A DNA stretch of 64,000 bases from Chitinophagaceae bacterium (GCA_004028795.1 SAIW01000007.1:310001-374000), one strand, 5' to 3'; shown: positions 23,737 through 34,623, numbered from the stretch's first letter. A program made the numbers and translations. The notes: a model not told the origin generated them from the letters alone.

Positions 23737-24924
23737 ATGTCTAAAGAGACCTTTAAGAGGGAGAAACCTCACGTAAACGTTGGTACCATTGGCCACGTTG
23801 ACCATGGTAAAACAACATTAACTGCAGCTATAACCGACATTTTATCAAAAAAAGGTTTAGCTACAGCAAAAAAGTATGATGAAATTGATGGTGCTCCTGA
23901 AGAAAAAGAGCGTGGTATTACCATCAACACTGCTCACGTAGAATACCAAACAGCAAACCGTCACTATGCTCACGTTGACTGTCCGGGTCACGCTGACTAT
24001 GTAAAAAACATGATTACAGGTGCTGCTCAAATGGACGGTGCTATTTTAGTAGTTGCTGCTACAGATGGCCCTATGCCACAAACTAAAGAGCACATCCTTC
24101 TTGCCCGTCAGGTAGGTGTACCTCGTATTGTTGTTTTCATGAACAAAGTTGACTTGGTTGAAGACCCTGAGTTATTGGAATTAGTTGAAATGGAAATTCG
24201 TGAGTTATTAAGTTCTTACGGTTTTGATGGTGACAACACACCAATTATTCAAGGCTCTGCTTCATTGGCATTAGCCGGTGATGCAAAATGGGTAGCTAAA
24301 GTTGAAGAATTAATGGATGCTGTTGATACATATATTCCATTGCCTCCACGTCCGGTAGATCAACCGTTCTTGATGAGCGTTGAAGACGTATTCTCAATCA
24401 CTGGTCGTGGTACTGTTGCTACAGGTCGTATTGAAAGAGGTCGTATTAAAGTGGGTGAAGCCATTGAAATTGTAGGTTTAATGGAAGCTCCTTTAAGTTC
24501 AACTGTAACTGGTGTTGAAATGTTTAAAAAACTATTAGACCAAGGTGAAGCCGGTGATAATGCAGGTTTATTATTACGTGGTATTGAAAAATCTCAAATT
24601 CGCCGCGGTATGGTATTATGTGCTCCAAAATCAATTACTCCGCATACAGATTTCAAAGGTGAAGTTTATGTGTTGAGTAAAGAAGAAGGTGGTCGTCATA
24701 CTCCATTCTTTAATAAATATCGCCCTCAATTCTATTTCCGTACTACAGACGTAACTGGTGAAGTAGAATTACCTGCAGGAACAGAAATGGTAATGCCTGG
24801 TGATAACATTAACTTGACTGTTAAATTGATTCAACCGATTGCGATGGAGAAAGGTTTAAAATTCGCTATTCGTGAAGGTGGTAGAACAGTAGGTGCCGGT
24901 CAGGTTACAGAAATTTTAAAATAA
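23737..24924 (+). CDS. tuf: Elongation factor Tu
   Basis: The 395-residue GTPase delivers aminoacyl-tRNA to the ribosome. G1 [10 protein letters not shown]2 [13 protein letters not shown]3 [13 protein letters not shown]4 NKVD and G5 GSASLAL are all present, followed by domains 2 and 3 ending AGQVTEILK. It is cotranscribed with four upstream tRNAs and probably the downstream tRNA-Trp, secE and nusG, the usual Bacteroidota arrangement. Confidence 0.98.
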   Translation: MSKETFKREKPHVNVGTIGHVDHGKTTLTAAITDILSKKGLATAKKYDEIDGAPEEKERGITINTAHVEYQTANRHYAHVDCPGHADYVKNMITGAAQMDGAILVVAATDGPMPQTKEHILLARQVGVPRIVVFMNKVDLVEDPELLELVEMEIRELLSSYGFDGDNTPIIQGSASLALAGDAKWVAKVEELMDAVDTYIPLPPRPVDQPFLMSVEDVFSITGRGTVATGRIERGRIKVGEAIEIVGLMEAPLSSTVTGVEMFKKLLDQGEAGDNAGLLLRGIEKSQIRRGMVLCAPKSITPHTDFKGEVYVLSKEEGGRHTPFFNKYRPQFYFRTTDVTGEVELPAGTEMVMPGDNINLTVKLIQPIAMEKGLKFAIREGGRTVGAGQVTEILK

Positions 24925-24979
24925 GCCGAAGGCTTTTCCGCAAACAAAAGAGTAATTGCTTATGTTTGCTTTATAAACT

Positions 24980-25013
24980 AAAAGCTGTTCCGGTTAAACG
25001 GAATAGCTTTTAG
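24980..25013 (+). terminator. Hairpin downstream of tuf
   Basis: AAAAGCTGTTCCG pairs with CGGAATAGCTTTT around a GTTAAA loop, followed by a modest T-rich run. It may attenuate or process the transcript between tuf and tRNA-Trp. Confidence 0.6.
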
Positions 25014-25019
25014 CTTTCT

Positions 25020-25090
25020 ACGGGCATGGTGCAACGGTAGCATACGGGTCTCCAAAACCTTTGATCTGGGTTCGAATCCTAGTGCCCGTG
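25020..25090 (+). tRNA. tRNA-Trp (anticodon CCA)
   Basis: A 71-nt tRNA with acceptor ACGGGCA/TGCCCGT, anticodon loop CTCCAAA giving CCA, and T-arm GGGTTCGAATCCT. Its charging state is what the trp leader at 3023 would sense. Confidence 0.96.
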
Positions 25091-25128
25091 CGAAGAAATT
25101 TAAACTGTAAATTTCAAATTGAGAATTG

Positions 25129-25323
25129 ATGAACAAAATTTCAACTTACTTTAAAGAGAGCTACCATGAGTTGGTAGAAAAAGTATCTTGGCCTACATGG
25201 ATGCAGTTACAGCAAAGCACTGTTATTGTTTTAGTAGCTACTCTTATTATTACAGCGATGGTTTGGTTAATGGATTTTGGAAGTAACCAGATTTTAAAAT
25301 TGATTTATTCATTATTTAAGTAG
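25129..25323 (+). CDS. secE: Preprotein translocase subunit SecE
   Basis: The 64-residue protein has the SecE signature: an amphipathic YFKESYHELVEKVSWPTW followed by one membrane helix (TVIVLVATLIITAMVWLM). It clamps SecY in the inner membrane. ATG at 25129 is chosen over a TTG one codon upstream. It lies 5 bp before nusG. Confidence 0.93.
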   Translation: MNKISTYFKESYHELVEKVSWPTWMQLQQSTVIVLVATLIITAMVWLMDFGSNQILKLIYSLFK

Positions 25324-25328
25324 TCAAC

Positions 25329-25934
25329 ATGAATATTGCCCCTGAAGTTGTAGATGCTGTAAATGCTGCTCCTCAACCCGAAACGAAATGGTATGTATTG
25401 CGTGTGGTTAGCGGAAAAGAAAGAAGTGTAAAAGAATATTTAGATAAAGACATTGCACGTAGCGGTTGGGTTAATATAATTAAGCAGGTTTTTTTACCAA
25501 TGGAAAAAGTGTACAAGGTACAGAACGGTAAAAAAGTAATGCGTGAAAAAAACTATTTTCCGGGTTATGTAATGTTGGAGGTGGCTGATGGAAAACTAAC
25601 TGATGATATTATTCAGCATATCAGTAATATTAGTAATATCATGCACTTCTTAACTGATGGTAAAGGTTCAAAAGGAAATATTATTTCATTGCGTAAAAGT
25701 GAAGTAAATAAAATGCTTGGTAAAGTTGATGAAATGAATGACCAGGGCATTACCATGAATGAGCCATTTATTGTTGGTGAAACCATTAAAATTATTGAAG
25801 GACCATTTAATGACTTTAACGGTGTTATTGAAGAAGTGAATGATGAGAAAAAGAAATTGAAAGTTACTGTAAGAATATTCGGCCGTTCAACACCTGTAGA
25901 ATTAAATTATATGCAGGTTGAAAAATTAAGCTAA
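25329..25934 (+). CDS. nusG: Transcription termination/antitermination factor NusG
   Basis: The 201-residue protein has an NGN domain (WYVLRVVSGKERSVKEYL to about 125) and a C-terminal KOW domain (IVGETIKIIEGPFNDFNGVI). It binds RNA polymerase and couples it to Rho or ribosomes. The rplK-rplA-rplJ-rplL-rpoBC genes that normally follow nusG are absent: a terminator and an oppositely oriented transporter gene follow. Confidence 0.95.
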   Translation: MNIAPEVVDAVNAAPQPETKWYVLRVVSGKERSVKEYLDKDIARSGWVNIIKQVFLPMEKVYKVQNGKKVMREKNYFPGYVMLEVADGKLTDDIIQHISNISNIMHFLTDGKGSKGNIISLRKSEVNKMLGKVDEMNDQGITMNEPFIVGETIKIIEGPFNDFNGVIEEVNDEKKKLKVTVRIFGRSTPVELNYMQVEKLS

Positions 25935-25960
25935 TAAATTTTATTATAAAAACTAATAAG

Positions 25961-25990
25961 AAAGCCACGCTCAAACGTGGCTTTTCTGTT
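25961..25990. terminator. Bidirectional terminator between nusG and MFS gene
   Basis: A perfect 9-bp stem AAAGCCACG/CGTGGCTTT with a 6-base loop and T-rich flanks on both strands, between convergent genes. Confidence 0.85.
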
Positions 25991-26005
25991 TTATTCACTA
26001 TTCGT

Positions 26006-27250
26006 TTATGCTTCCTGTTGCACAGGATTAACGATTTCTTTATGGCTGTGCAAAGACCTGTAAGCCAATACGGTACTTATTAAAGTTAATAAAGCAGCTA
26101 AAAACATAGAAGCACCTGGTAAATACAAAGGAGCATTTTTTGCTGTGAAATAAGAGAAAACATTTGTCATTAATAAAGGTCCTACCAAGGTACTTGCACT
26201 CATCAAACCTGTTAATGCTCCTTGCAATTCTCCCTGTTCATTTTTAGGAACATTGTTTGAAATTATTCCCTGTAAAGCAGGCATTGTTATTCCTCCAAAA
26301 CAATACACCAACGTAAATGCAAACATCATCCAGCTTTGTGTTGCCAAACCGAATAAAATAAAACCGGTTGAGTATAATGCCAATCCTACATACACACTTT
26401 TTTCCTGCCCTAATTTGGGAATAATGATTCTTATTAAACCACCTTGTACTAAGGCAACACAAACACCAACAACTGTTAGTGATATTCCGATCATCTTTTC
26501 ATCCCAATGAAATTTTTCAATACCATAATAACTCCATGAGGATTGAACAGCATGTGATGCAATGTATAATAATGTAATGGATGCAATTAAACCATAAATA
26601 ACGGGATGTTTCTTAAACATTAATAAAGAACCAACCGGATTAGCTTTCTTCCAACTGAATGCTCTCCTGTTTTCTTTAGGTAAAGATTCAGGTAAAACAA
26701 TTAGACCATACAACCAGTTTACACCAGCCAGTATAGCAGCAGCAAAAAAAGGAATGCGGATGCCCCATTTGCCTAAAAAGCCACCTACCGCAGGACCAAT
26801 AATAAAGCCAATACCAAAAGCAACACCAACCATTCCAAAGTTTTGAGCTTTCTTTTCAGGAGTGCTGACGTCTGCTATATAAGCTGAGGCAGTTGTAAAA
26901 CTTGCTCCGGTAATACCTGCTATTAACCTTCCTGCAAACAACCAATAAATTGATGGAGCAAACCCTGTTAAAGTATAATCAATTGCAAAACCGGCTAATG
27001 AAAATAATAATACTGGTCTTCTTCCATATTTATCACTAAGGTTTCCAATAACAGGAGCAAAAAAAAATTGCATTACTGCATAAGCAAATAATAAAACACC
27101 ACCATAGCGTGATGCTTCGCTGATGTCGCAATGTTTTAGTTGCATTATTAATTTTGGAACAACCGGAATAATAATACCAAACCCTGTAATATCAATTAAT
27201 AAGGTGATGAATATAAAGCCAAGTGCAGCTTGTTTTTTATCTTTTGCCAT
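26006..27250 (-). CDS. MFS transporter, TCR/Tet-like family
   Basis: The 414-residue protein has about twelve hydrophobic helices, the MFS motif [15 protein letters not shown] after helix 2, and motif C-like [19 protein letters not shown] in helix 5, a sign of drug:H+ antiporters. The N-terminus [16 protein letters not shown] is typical of the Tet/DHA1 group. It probably exports small molecules through the inner membrane. Substrate unknown; resemblance to tetracycline pumps does not show resistance. Confidence 0.88.
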   Translation of the reverse strand: MAKDKKQAALGFIFITLLIDITGFGIIIPVVPKLIMQLKHCDISEASRYGGVLLFAYAVMQFFFAPVIGNLSDKYGRRPVLLFSLAGFAIDYTLTGFAPSIYWLFAGRLIAGITGASFTTASAYIADVSTPEKKAQNFGMVGVAFGIGFIIGPAVGGFLGKWGIRIPFFAAAILAGVNWLYGLIVLPESLPKENRRAFSWKKANPVGSLLMFKKHPVIYGLIASITLLYIASHAVQSSWSYYGIEKFHWDEKMIGISLTVVGVCVALVQGGLIRIIIPKLGQEKSVYVGLALYSTGFILFGLATQSWMMFAFTLVYCFGGITMPALQGIISNNVPKNEQGELQGALTGLMSASTLVGPLLMTNVFSYFTAKNAPLYLPGASMFLAALLTLISTVLAYRSLHSHKEIVNPVQQEA

Positions 27251-27339
27251 AAAATGCGTTGTACTGCAAAATAGAAATAATGCTGAAGAAACAAACTTAT
27301 TTTTTAATTAAGAAAAATTAAGGAAGAATATAGGATTAG

Positions 27340-27825
27340 TTAGAAATCAAATACAGCTTGTGTTTTAGGGTTATCTAATTTGTAACTTTTTTCTACACCG
27401 TTTTCTTTTACATGAAAAATATTCATCTGCTGTGCTTGCCATTCGTATAACAAATTGCAATTCACATCTAACTTTTTAAACGATGGGATGTTAATAACTT
27501 CAAAATAACACCAACTGCTTTCTGATTGAATTTCATAACCGATATAATTTAACTGGATAGCTTTGCCATCAATTTTAAATTGCATTTTATTATGAATATA
27601 TTCAGCAATCAGTTTATCGTTTTTGGCTTTATCGGTTGCCTTGGTTAAATCTACTGAAGTATGCGTTTGATTTTTTAATACAGTTTCTAAATCATCTGTA
27701 AAAATGCGTACACTAATTTCTAAAGATTTTTCTTTAGCGTTGTGGTTAACATCAATCACAGAAACAAAAAAAGGATGGATAATTGAAATGAAAGACGTAA
27801 TTAAATATTGCAATAGCATATTCAT
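27340..27825 (-). CDS. DUF6702 family protein
   Basis: The 161-residue protein starts with a hydrophobic segment and HPFFVSVIDVNHN, then LEISVRIFTDDLETVL, the DUF6702 signature. It is likely exported or membrane-anchored by its N-terminal helix. No function is known. It is divergent from HupE, beside an M1 peptidase; this trio recurs in Bacteroidota. Confidence 0.75.
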   Translation of the reverse strand: MNMLLQYLITSFISIIHPFFVSVIDVNHNAKEKSLEISVRIFTDDLETVLKNQTHTSVDLTKATDKAKNDKLIAEYIHNKMQFKIDGKAIQLNYIGYEIQSESSWCYFEVINIPSFKKLDVNCNLLYEWQAQQMNIFHVKENGVEKSYKLDNPKTQAVFDF

Positions 27826-27882
27826 TCAACACATTTTTTTGATGATTACAAATGTCATTATTAATTTCCTATTTTTAGCAGC

Positions 27883-28485
27883 ATGGACAGCATTAGTATA
27901 TATTTTCAAATAGGTTTTAAACATATTGCCAATTGGGGTGCATTAGATCATATTCTTTTTATGATTGCATTAAGCTTACGCTATCAATTTGCTGATTGGA
28001 AAAAATTATTGGTACTGATAACAGCTTTTACAATAGGGCATACTGTTACGTTGGCTTTGGTTGTTTTTAATGTGTTGCACGTTTCAAAAAGCTGGGTTGA
28101 GTTTTTAATTCCGGTAACTATTATTATTACCGCCTTTAGTAATTTGTTTGTAAAAAAATTTTCGTTCAATGCTAAATTCCCTGCCATTTATTTTTTTGCT
28201 TTATTCTTCGGATTAGTGCATGGGCTTGGTTTCAGCAACGATTTAAAAAGCTTAATTGGTAACGGAAGTGGTGTGGTTGTACAGTTGCTGGCTGCTAATT
28301 TTGGCATTGAAGCGGCACAAATTTGTTTTGTTTTTGCCATACTTGTTATCGGCCTTATTTGCTTGAATATTATAAAGATTAATAGAAGAGAGTACATTTT
28401 ATTCATTAGTGGTGCTATATTTGGCTTAGCACTGGAAATGGCATTAACAAGATTGCCTTTTAATTTCATACATCAACATTCGTGA
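27883..28485 (+). CDS. HupE/UreJ-like membrane protein
   Basis: The 200-residue protein has six or seven predicted membrane helices with the family's GFKHI...DHILFMIAL, FTIGHTVTLAL and FGLVHGLGFSNDL histidine-containing motifs. HupE/UreJ relatives are thought to be nickel or cobalt permeases; here no hydrogenase or urease gene is adjacent. Its stop overlaps an upstream in-frame ATG of the M1 peptidase gene, so both are probably in one transcript. Confidence 0.83.
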   Translation: MDSISIYFQIGFKHIANWGALDHILFMIALSLRYQFADWKKLLVLITAFTIGHTVTLALVVFNVLHVSKSWVEFLIPVTIIITAFSNLFVKKFSFNAKFPAIYFFALFFGLVHGLGFSNDLKSLIGNGSGVVVQLLAANFGIEAAQICFVFAILVIGLICLNIIKINRREYILFISGAIFGLALEMALTRLPFNFIHQHS

Positions 28486-28502
28486 TAAACAAAAACTACA
28501 CA

Positions 28503-30881
28503 ATGAGAAAGCTATTAACTTTTGTTTTGTTGATTGCTGCTTTTAATGCACAATCGCAAAACATTCAAAACAATCCCGGAAGTAATCACGGCAACAAGTT
28601 TGAGCAATTGGGTACCATTCTTCCAACGCCCAACGAATACAGAACTGCAAGTGGTGCACCGGGCCCAAAGTATTGGCAGCAACGTTGCGATTACAACATT
28701 AAAGCCACTTTAGATGAAAAAAATTTAAAGTTAACAGGTAGTGAAACGCTTACCTATTACAACAATTCTCCTGATGTATTAACTTATTTATGGTTGCAGT
28801 TAGATGAGAATGAACATAACACTTTAAAAAATTCGGGTTATCAAAATTCTGCTCAGTTAGGAAGGCAAATGAGTGTGCAGCAATTAGAAGCAATGGCTAA
28901 TGCAAAAGTTGATAACGGATACGGTGATAATATTACTAAAATAACAGATGCAACAGGTAAAGCTTTACAATACACCGTTAATAAAACCATGATGCGTGTT
29001 GAATTGCCTGCACCTTTAAAACCGGGCATGCAATTTATTTTTAATATTGACTGGAACTATAAAATAAGCGACAGGCTTGTTATGGGCGGTCGTGGTGGCT
29101 ATGAATATTTTCCTGAAGATGGTAATTATTTGTTTACTATGACGCAATGGTATCCACGCCTTTGTGTGTACAGCGATTTTCAGGGCTGGCAAAACCATCA
29201 ATTTACAGGAACCGGTGAGTTTGCTCTGACTTTCGGGAATTTTAAAGTACAAATGACAGTTCCTGCAGACCATGTTGTTATGGCAACAGGAGAGTGCCAG
29301 AATTATGCACAGGTTTTAACACCTGCACAACAGCAACGTTGGGCAACTGCTAAAACTGCTAAAGAGCCTGTGGAGATTGTTACATTGGAAGAAGCTAAAA
29401 AGCGTGAAGTTGAAAAAAGCACTGCAACAAAAACATGGGTGTTTGCTGCAAGTAATGTGCGTGATTTTGCATGGGGCAGTTCCCGTAAATTTATCTGGGA
29501 TGCCATGCCAACTTATGTAGAAGGAAAAAAAATAATGTGTATGAGTGCTTACGGTAAAGAAGCTTATGGCTTGTATCGTAAGTTCTCAACCAAAGTTGTT
29601 GCACATACTGTTCGTTCTTATTCTAAATTTTCTATTCCTTATCCATATCCTGTTGCTCAAAGTATTGAAGCAAGCAATGGTATGGAGTACCCGATGATTT
29701 GTTTTAATTACGGCAGAACTGAGAAAGACGGCACTTACAGTGAAAGCGTTAAGAATGGAATGTTAGGTGTTATTATTCACGAAGTGGGGCATAACTTCTT
29801 CCCGATGATTGTAAACAGCGATGAAAGACAATGGACCTGGATGGATGAAGGTTTAAACACTTTTGTTGAATATTTAACGGAAGAATTATATGATAATAAA
29901 TTCCCTACCCGTCGCGGACCAGCTTGGACTATTGCTGATTATATGAAGTTGCCAAAAGATCAATTAGAACCCATAATGACTAATAGTGAAAACATTATTC
30001 AGTTTGGGCCAAATGCATATTCAAAACCGGCAACAGGATTAAATATTCTTCGTGAAACAATTATCGGTCGCGATTTATTTGATTATTCATTTAAAGAATA
30101 TGCCCGTCGTTGGGCATTCAAACATCCAACACCCGCAGATTTATTCAGAACAATGGAAGATGCAAGTGGCGAAGATTTAGATTGGTTTTGGCGTGGATGG
30201 TTCTACAGTACAGATGCCTGTGATATTGCCATTGATTCTGTAAAGCATGTGGTTGTTAATACTGATAATACTCCAATGGCCGGTGCAAACGGAGCAGGAA
30301 GACCGCCTGTTACCAGAAGCCTTGATAAACCTATTGTTCCTGCTTTTGATGATATCTCAAAAATCAGAAACAGAGAAGATAAAAAGATAACTTTCTTAAC
30401 AGATGCCGATACCACATTAAGAGATTTTTATTGGAAGTATGACAGAGGTATTATTGCTTATGATTCAACAGTAAAAACTACAATACCTTCAATGGCTTTC
30501 GGCGAGCCTGCCGGTGAAGATGATAAAACAAAATATGCCAATACACATTTGTATGAAATCTCTTTCAGCAATAAAGGCGGTTTAGTAATGCCTATAATTG
30601 TTCGTTTTAATTTTGAAGACGGAACTTATCAGGATGAAAGAATACCGGCTCAAATCTGGCGTAAAAATGAAAATAAAGTGGTGAAAGTTTTTATGACACA
30701 AAAGAAAGCTACAAGTATTAAGTTAGATCCGATGCGTGAAACAGCCGATATTGATGAAACCAATAACAGTTGGCCAAAAGTTGATGAACCAACTAAATTT
30801 CAATTGTTTAAAGCAGGAACAACAAACAGAAGAAACCCTGCAACAGGTGCAAACCCAATGCAAAAATTAAGTGGTAAATAA
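28503..30881 (+). CDS. Secreted M1-family zinc metallopeptidase
   Basis: The 792-residue protein has a signal peptide (MRKLLTFVLLIAAFNAQSQ), an N-terminal beta domain, and a catalytic domain with zinc ligands H426-E-x-x-H430 and E449 (MDEGLNTFVEY). The exopeptidase GXMEN-like motif reads SNGMEYP. The substrate is unknown; it is likely an aminopeptidase-like enzyme in the periplasm or outside. I chose the ATG at 28503 because it opens the signal peptide; the ATG at 28482 overlaps hupE. Confidence 0.88.
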   Translation: MRKLLTFVLLIAAFNAQSQNIQNNPGSNHGNKFEQLGTILPTPNEYRTASGAPGPKYWQQRCDYNIKATLDEKNLKLTGSETLTYYNNSPDVLTYLWLQLDENEHNTLKNSGYQNSAQLGRQMSVQQLEAMANAKVDNGYGDNITKITDATGKALQYTVNKTMMRVELPAPLKPGMQFIFNIDWNYKISDRLVMGGRGGYEYFPEDGNYLFTMTQWYPRLCVYSDFQGWQNHQFTGTGEFALTFGNFKVQMTVPADHVVMATGECQNYAQVLTPAQQQRWATAKTAKEPVEIVTLEEAKKREVEKSTATKTWVFAASNVRDFAWGSSRKFIWDAMPTYVEGKKIMCMSAYGKEAYGLYRKFSTKVVAHTVRSYSKFSIPYPYPVAQSIEASNGMEYPMICFNYGRTEKDGTYSESVKNGMLGVIIHEVGHNFFPMIVNSDERQWTWMDEGLNTFVEYLTEELYDNKFPTRRGPAWTIADYMKLPKDQLEPIMTNSENIIQFGPNAYSKPATGLNILRETIIGRDLFDYSFKEYARRWAFKHPTPADLFRTMEDASGEDLDWFWRGWFYSTDACDIAIDSVKHVVVNTDNTPMAGANGAGRPPVTRSLDKPIVPAFDDISKIRNREDKKITFLTDADTTLRDFYWKYDRGIIAYDSTVKTTIPSMAFGEPAGEDDKTKYANTHLYEISFSNKGGLVMPIIVRFNFEDGTYQDERIPAQIWRKNENKVVKVFMTQKKATSIKLDPMRETADIDETNNSWPKVDEPTKFQLFKAGTTNRRNPATGANPMQKLSGK

Positions 30882-30898
30882 TAAACATATCAATTAAA

Positions 30899-30930
30899 TA
30901 AAAAGGCTCACAATTGTGAGCCTTTTTATT
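30899..30930 (+). terminator. Terminator after the M1 peptidase gene
   Basis: AAAAGGCTCAC-AATT-GTGAGCCTTTT is a perfect stem with T-rich tail. It is symmetrical and probably also ends the convergent sigma-factor gene. Confidence 0.85.
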
Positions 30931-30970
30931 TAACGGGTTAGCATCCTTCCAACTTCCTTAACGAAAAAAT

Positions 30971-31549
30971 TTATAATGCTAATTGATTTTCCAACATCAT
31001 CTTTCTTAAATTAATTAATGCATAACGCATTCTTCCCAAAGCTGTATTAATACTGGTATTGGTAGCTTCTGCAATTTCTTTAAAACTCATATCAGCAAAA
31101 TGTCTTAATACAATTACTTCTCTTTGTTCTTCAGGCAACAGTTCAATCATTTTATGAATTTTACTGTTGGTTTGTCCCTTCGTTATAAAACTATCAGCAC
31201 TATCAGAAGCATTTGTAAATGCTTCAAATATTTCATCTTTTTCAGTAGTAATAACTTTAGTGCGTTTTATTTTTCTGAAATAGTCAACACATAAATTATG
31301 AGCAATCCTTAATGCCCATTGTATAAACTTACCTTCTTCGTTATAACGATTGCTACGCAGAAAATCAATCATTTTAATAAAAGCATCCTGAAATAAATCT
31401 TCAGCAAGATGTTTATCTTTTACCAAAAAGAAGATAGACGAAAAAATCTTGTCTTTATAACGGTTAATTAAAATTTCAAGTGCCAATTGATTGCCACTTT
31501 GAAATGCACGGATTAAGTCCGTATCCAACGCTTGGTTTAGCGGATTCAT
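30971..31549 (-). CDS. ECF-type sigma factor
   Basis: The 192-residue protein has sigma region 2 (NRYKDKIFSSIFFLVKDKHLAEDLFQDAFIKM and FIQWALRIAHNLCVDYFRK) and region 4 (LLPEEQREVIVLRHFADMSFKEIAEATNTS). No anti-sigma gene is adjacent on this strand, so how it is controlled is not visible. It initiates at alternative promoters; its targets cannot be read from the window. Confidence 0.93.
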   Translation of the reverse strand: MNPLNQALDTDLIRAFQSGNQLALEILINRYKDKIFSSIFFLVKDKHLAEDLFQDAFIKMIDFLRSNRYNEEGKFIQWALRIAHNLCVDYFRKIKRTKVITTEKDEIFEAFTNASDSADSFITKGQTNSKIHKMIELLPEEQREVIVLRHFADMSFKEIAEATNTSINTALGRMRYALINLRKMMLENQLAL

Positions 31550-31773
31550 AGCAGTAACGGTTTTTTAAAACTTTGTTTAAAAAAGGATAGGATAGTTGGA
31601 TACTTTTTTGAAATCGAAATTTTATTAGTTTATTTCAATTCCGATGTTAAAATAGTAACAATTTTTTTCCTGTAAGATTTTATTGCTCTTTGTGAATAAT
31701 TAAAATTGAGAAGTTCTGTTATTCACATTTTTATCTCAACATTCAGCCAAATATTCTGTTTATTTGTTTAGAT

Positions 31774-34623
31774 ATGGCAAGCAAAGAAACAGTAGTTACA
31801 AGAAAAAAAAATATTTCGAAGCATACGGATGAACCTATGGTAAATTCTTCTGATATTTTTATTCATGGAGCAAGAACACATAATTTAAAAAATGTAACTG
31901 TAAGTTTTCCTAGAAATAAATTTATTGTTGTTACAGGTGTTAGCGGTAGTGGAAAATCTTCCTTAACAATTGATACTCTATTTGCAGAAGGGCAACGCCG
32001 TTATGCAGAAAGCCTGAGTGCTTATGCAAGACAGTTTATGGCAAGAATGGTAAAGCCTGATGTTGATTATATAAAAGGTCTATGTCCCGCTATTGCCATT
32101 GAACAAAAAGTTATAACGCGTACACCGAGAAGCACAGTGGGTAGCATGACAGAGATTTATGATTACCTGCGTTTATTATTTGCAAGAGCAGGTAAAACCA
32201 TTTCACCTGTAAGCGGAAGAGAAGTTAAGAAAGATGATGTTGCTGATGTATTGAATGCTATTAAAGCGTTGCAGAAAAATTTGAAAGTTTTCATAGTAGT
32301 AAAATTTAAGCAACATGCTAAAAGAGATACCAATGAAGAACTGAATATATTAATGCAGAAAGGTTTTAGCAGAATGTATTTGATAGAAGATAGAAAAGAG
32401 AAGGCAGGAGATATGAAAAGAATTGAAGAATTGCTCGAATTAAATACAACAGCATTAAACTCATTATTGCTGTCTTCTAATTCCTACATCCTTATAGATA
32501 GAATTATTACCAAAACATTTGACGAAGATGATTTGCATAGATTAAGCGATTCAATAGGCACTGCCTTTTATGAAGGTGAAGGAGAAATGTATATTGATGT
32601 TGAAGGGAAAGGCTTGCTGCATTTCAGTAATAAATTTGAATTAGATGGCATTCAGTTTGAAGAGCCTGTTCCCAATTTATTTTCATTCAATAATCCTTTC
32701 GGTGCCTGTCCGACTTGCGAAGGTTTCAGTCAGGTATTAGGTATTGATGAAGACTTAGTTATTCCCGATAAAAGATTAAGTGTTTATGATGGAGCGATTG
32801 CTCCATGGAAAGGAGAGAAGTTGGTTTGGTGGAAAGAACAGTTTATAAAAAACGCAAAAGGGTTTCCTGTTCATAAAGCTATTGTTGATTTAACTAAAGA
32901 ACAATACAATCAATTATGGAAAGGTGTTGGCAACGCTTATGGTATTGATGATTTCTTTAAAGAGGTTGAATCTAATTTATATAAAGTTCAGTACCGTGTT
33001 TTGTTAAGTCGTTACAGAGGAAGAACAACCTGCCCCGTTTGCCAAGGTTATCGTTTACGCAAAGAAGCATTATATGTAAAAGTTGCGGGAAAACATATCG
33101 GCGAGCTTTGCGAGATACAAACCAAAGATTTAAAACAATGGTTTAATGAGTTGCAGTTAAGTGAACATGATACCCAAGTTGCCAAAAGAATTTTAATTGA
33201 AATACATCAACGTTTACAAACTTTAATTGATGTTGGTTTAGGTTATCTTACTTTAAATCGGTTGGCCAATTCTTTAAGCGGCGGAGAAAGTCAACGCATA
33301 CAACTTACACGCAGCTTGGGTTCTAACCTTACTAATTCTTTATACATTTTAGATGAACCTTCCATCGGGCTTCATTCGAGAGATACAGAAAAACTAATAT
33401 CTGTTTTAAAAAACCTGCGTGATTTAGGAAATACAGTAGTAGTTGTTGAACATGATGAAATGATGATGCGGGAAGCAGACCATATTATTGACATGGGCCC
33501 ATTGGCTTCTCATTTAGGTGGTGAAGTAATTGCAGAAGGTAACTATGATGAAATTATTACCAACAAAAAAAGTTTAACAGGAAAATATTTAAGTGGTGAA
33601 TTGAAAATTGAAGCTCCTAAACAAATCCGTAAATGGAAAACGAGTATTAAAGTTGAAGGTGCAAAGCAGAACAATTTAAAAAATATAACCGTTGAGTTTC
33701 CTTTGAATGTTCTATGTGTTGTCAGCGGTGTTAGCGGTAGTGGTAAAACAACTTTAGTAAAGCAGATTTTATATCCCGCTTTACAGAAAATAAAAGGAGA
33801 GTTTGCAGATAAAGTAGGTCTTCATAAAGCTATAACAGGTGATATTGATTTCATTTCTCAAATTGAATTGGTAGATCAAAACCCGATCGGCAAATCTTCA
33901 AGAAGTAATCCTATCACTTATATAAAAGCTTATGATGAAATAAGGGATTTATACGCTAAACAACCGCTTTCAAAAATCAGAGGCTTTCAGCCAAAACATT
34001 TTTCTTTTAATGTTGATGGGGGAAGATGCGATGCTTGTAAAGGGGAAGGCGAACAAATTGTTGAAATGCAATTTTTGGCAGACGTGCATTTAACCTGTGA
34101 AGTTTGTGGCGGAAAGAGATTTAAAGAAGAAGTATTGGAAGTACAATACAAAAACAAAAGCATTTATGATGTATTGGAAATGAGTGTTGATGAAGCCATT
34201 GAATTTTTTAAAGATGAAAAAAACCTGGTAAAAGCGATTCAGCCTTTGCAGGATGTTGGTTTGGGATATGTAAAATTGGGTCAGTCATCAGATACACTTT
34301 CGGGCGGGGAAGCCCAGCGTGTTAAGCTGGCGAGTTTTCTGGGTAAGGGTAAAGGGCATGGCCAAATACTTTTCATTTTTGATGAGCCAACAACAGGTCT
34401 TCATTTTCACGATATAAAAAAACTGTTGGCTTCTTTTAATGCTTTAATTGAACAAGGGCATTCAATAATTATTATTGAACACAATACAGATGTTATTAAA
34501 AGTGCCGATTGGGTAATTGACTTGGGAGTTGAAGCAGGCGATGCCGGAGGAAATTTAGTATTTGCAGGAGTGCCCTCAAACCTTAAAAAAGTAAAGGAAA
34601 GCTATACGGCAAAATTCCTGTAA
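31774..34623 (+). CDS. uvrA: Excinuclease ABC subunit A
   Basis: The 949-residue protein is a full-length UvrA: Walker A GVSGSGKSS (about residue 50), signature LSGGESQR, Walker B LYILDEPSIGLHSRD, second Walker A GVSGSGKTT, second signature LSGGEAQR and IFDEPTTGLH. The zinc pairs CPTCEG, CPVCQG, CDACKG and CEVCGG are intact. With UvrB it locates bulky DNA lesions. It occupies the position where secY/map usually precede infA in Bacteroidota. Confidence 0.96.
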   Translation: MASKETVVTRKKNISKHTDEPMVNSSDIFIHGARTHNLKNVTVSFPRNKFIVVTGVSGSGKSSLTIDTLFAEGQRRYAESLSAYARQFMARMVKPDVDYIKGLCPAIAIEQKVITRTPRSTVGSMTEIYDYLRLLFARAGKTISPVSGREVKKDDVADVLNAIKALQKNLKVFIVVKFKQHAKRDTNEELNILMQKGFSRMYLIEDRKEKAGDMKRIEELLELNTTALNSLLLSSNSYILIDRIITKTFDEDDLHRLSDSIGTAFYEGEGEMYIDVEGKGLLHFSNKFELDGIQFEEPVPNLFSFNNPFGACPTCEGFSQVLGIDEDLVIPDKRLSVYDGAIAPWKGEKLVWWKEQFIKNAKGFPVHKAIVDLTKEQYNQLWKGVGNAYGIDDFFKEVESNLYKVQYRVLLSRYRGRTTCPVCQGYRLRKEALYVKVAGKHIGELCEIQTKDLKQWFNELQLSEHDTQVAKRILIEIHQRLQTLIDVGLGYLTLNRLANSLSGGESQRIQLTRSLGSNLTNSLYILDEPSIGLHSRDTEKLISVLKNLRDLGNTVVVVEHDEMMMREADHIIDMGPLASHLGGEVIAEGNYDEIITNKKSLTGKYLSGELKIEAPKQIRKWKTSIKVEGAKQNNLKNITVEFPLNVLCVVSGVSGSGKTTLVKQILYPALQKIKGEFADKVGLHKAITGDIDFISQIELVDQNPIGKSSRSNPITYIKAYDEIRDLYAKQPLSKIRGFQPKHFSFNVDGGRCDACKGEGEQIVEMQFLADVHLTCEVCGGKRFKEEVLEVQYKNKSIYDVLEMSVDEAIEFFKDEKNLVKAIQPLQDVGLGYVKLGQSSDTLSGGEAQRVKLASFLGKGKGHGQILFIFDEPTTGLHFHDIKKLLASFNALIEQGHSIIIIEHNTDVIKSADWVIDLGVEAGDAGGNLVFAGVPSNLKKVKESYTAKFL

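Noticed and set aside
26006-27250. Tetracycline resistance gene
   Set aside because: The MFS resembles the Tet/DHA1 group only generally; substrate cannot be told from sequence.
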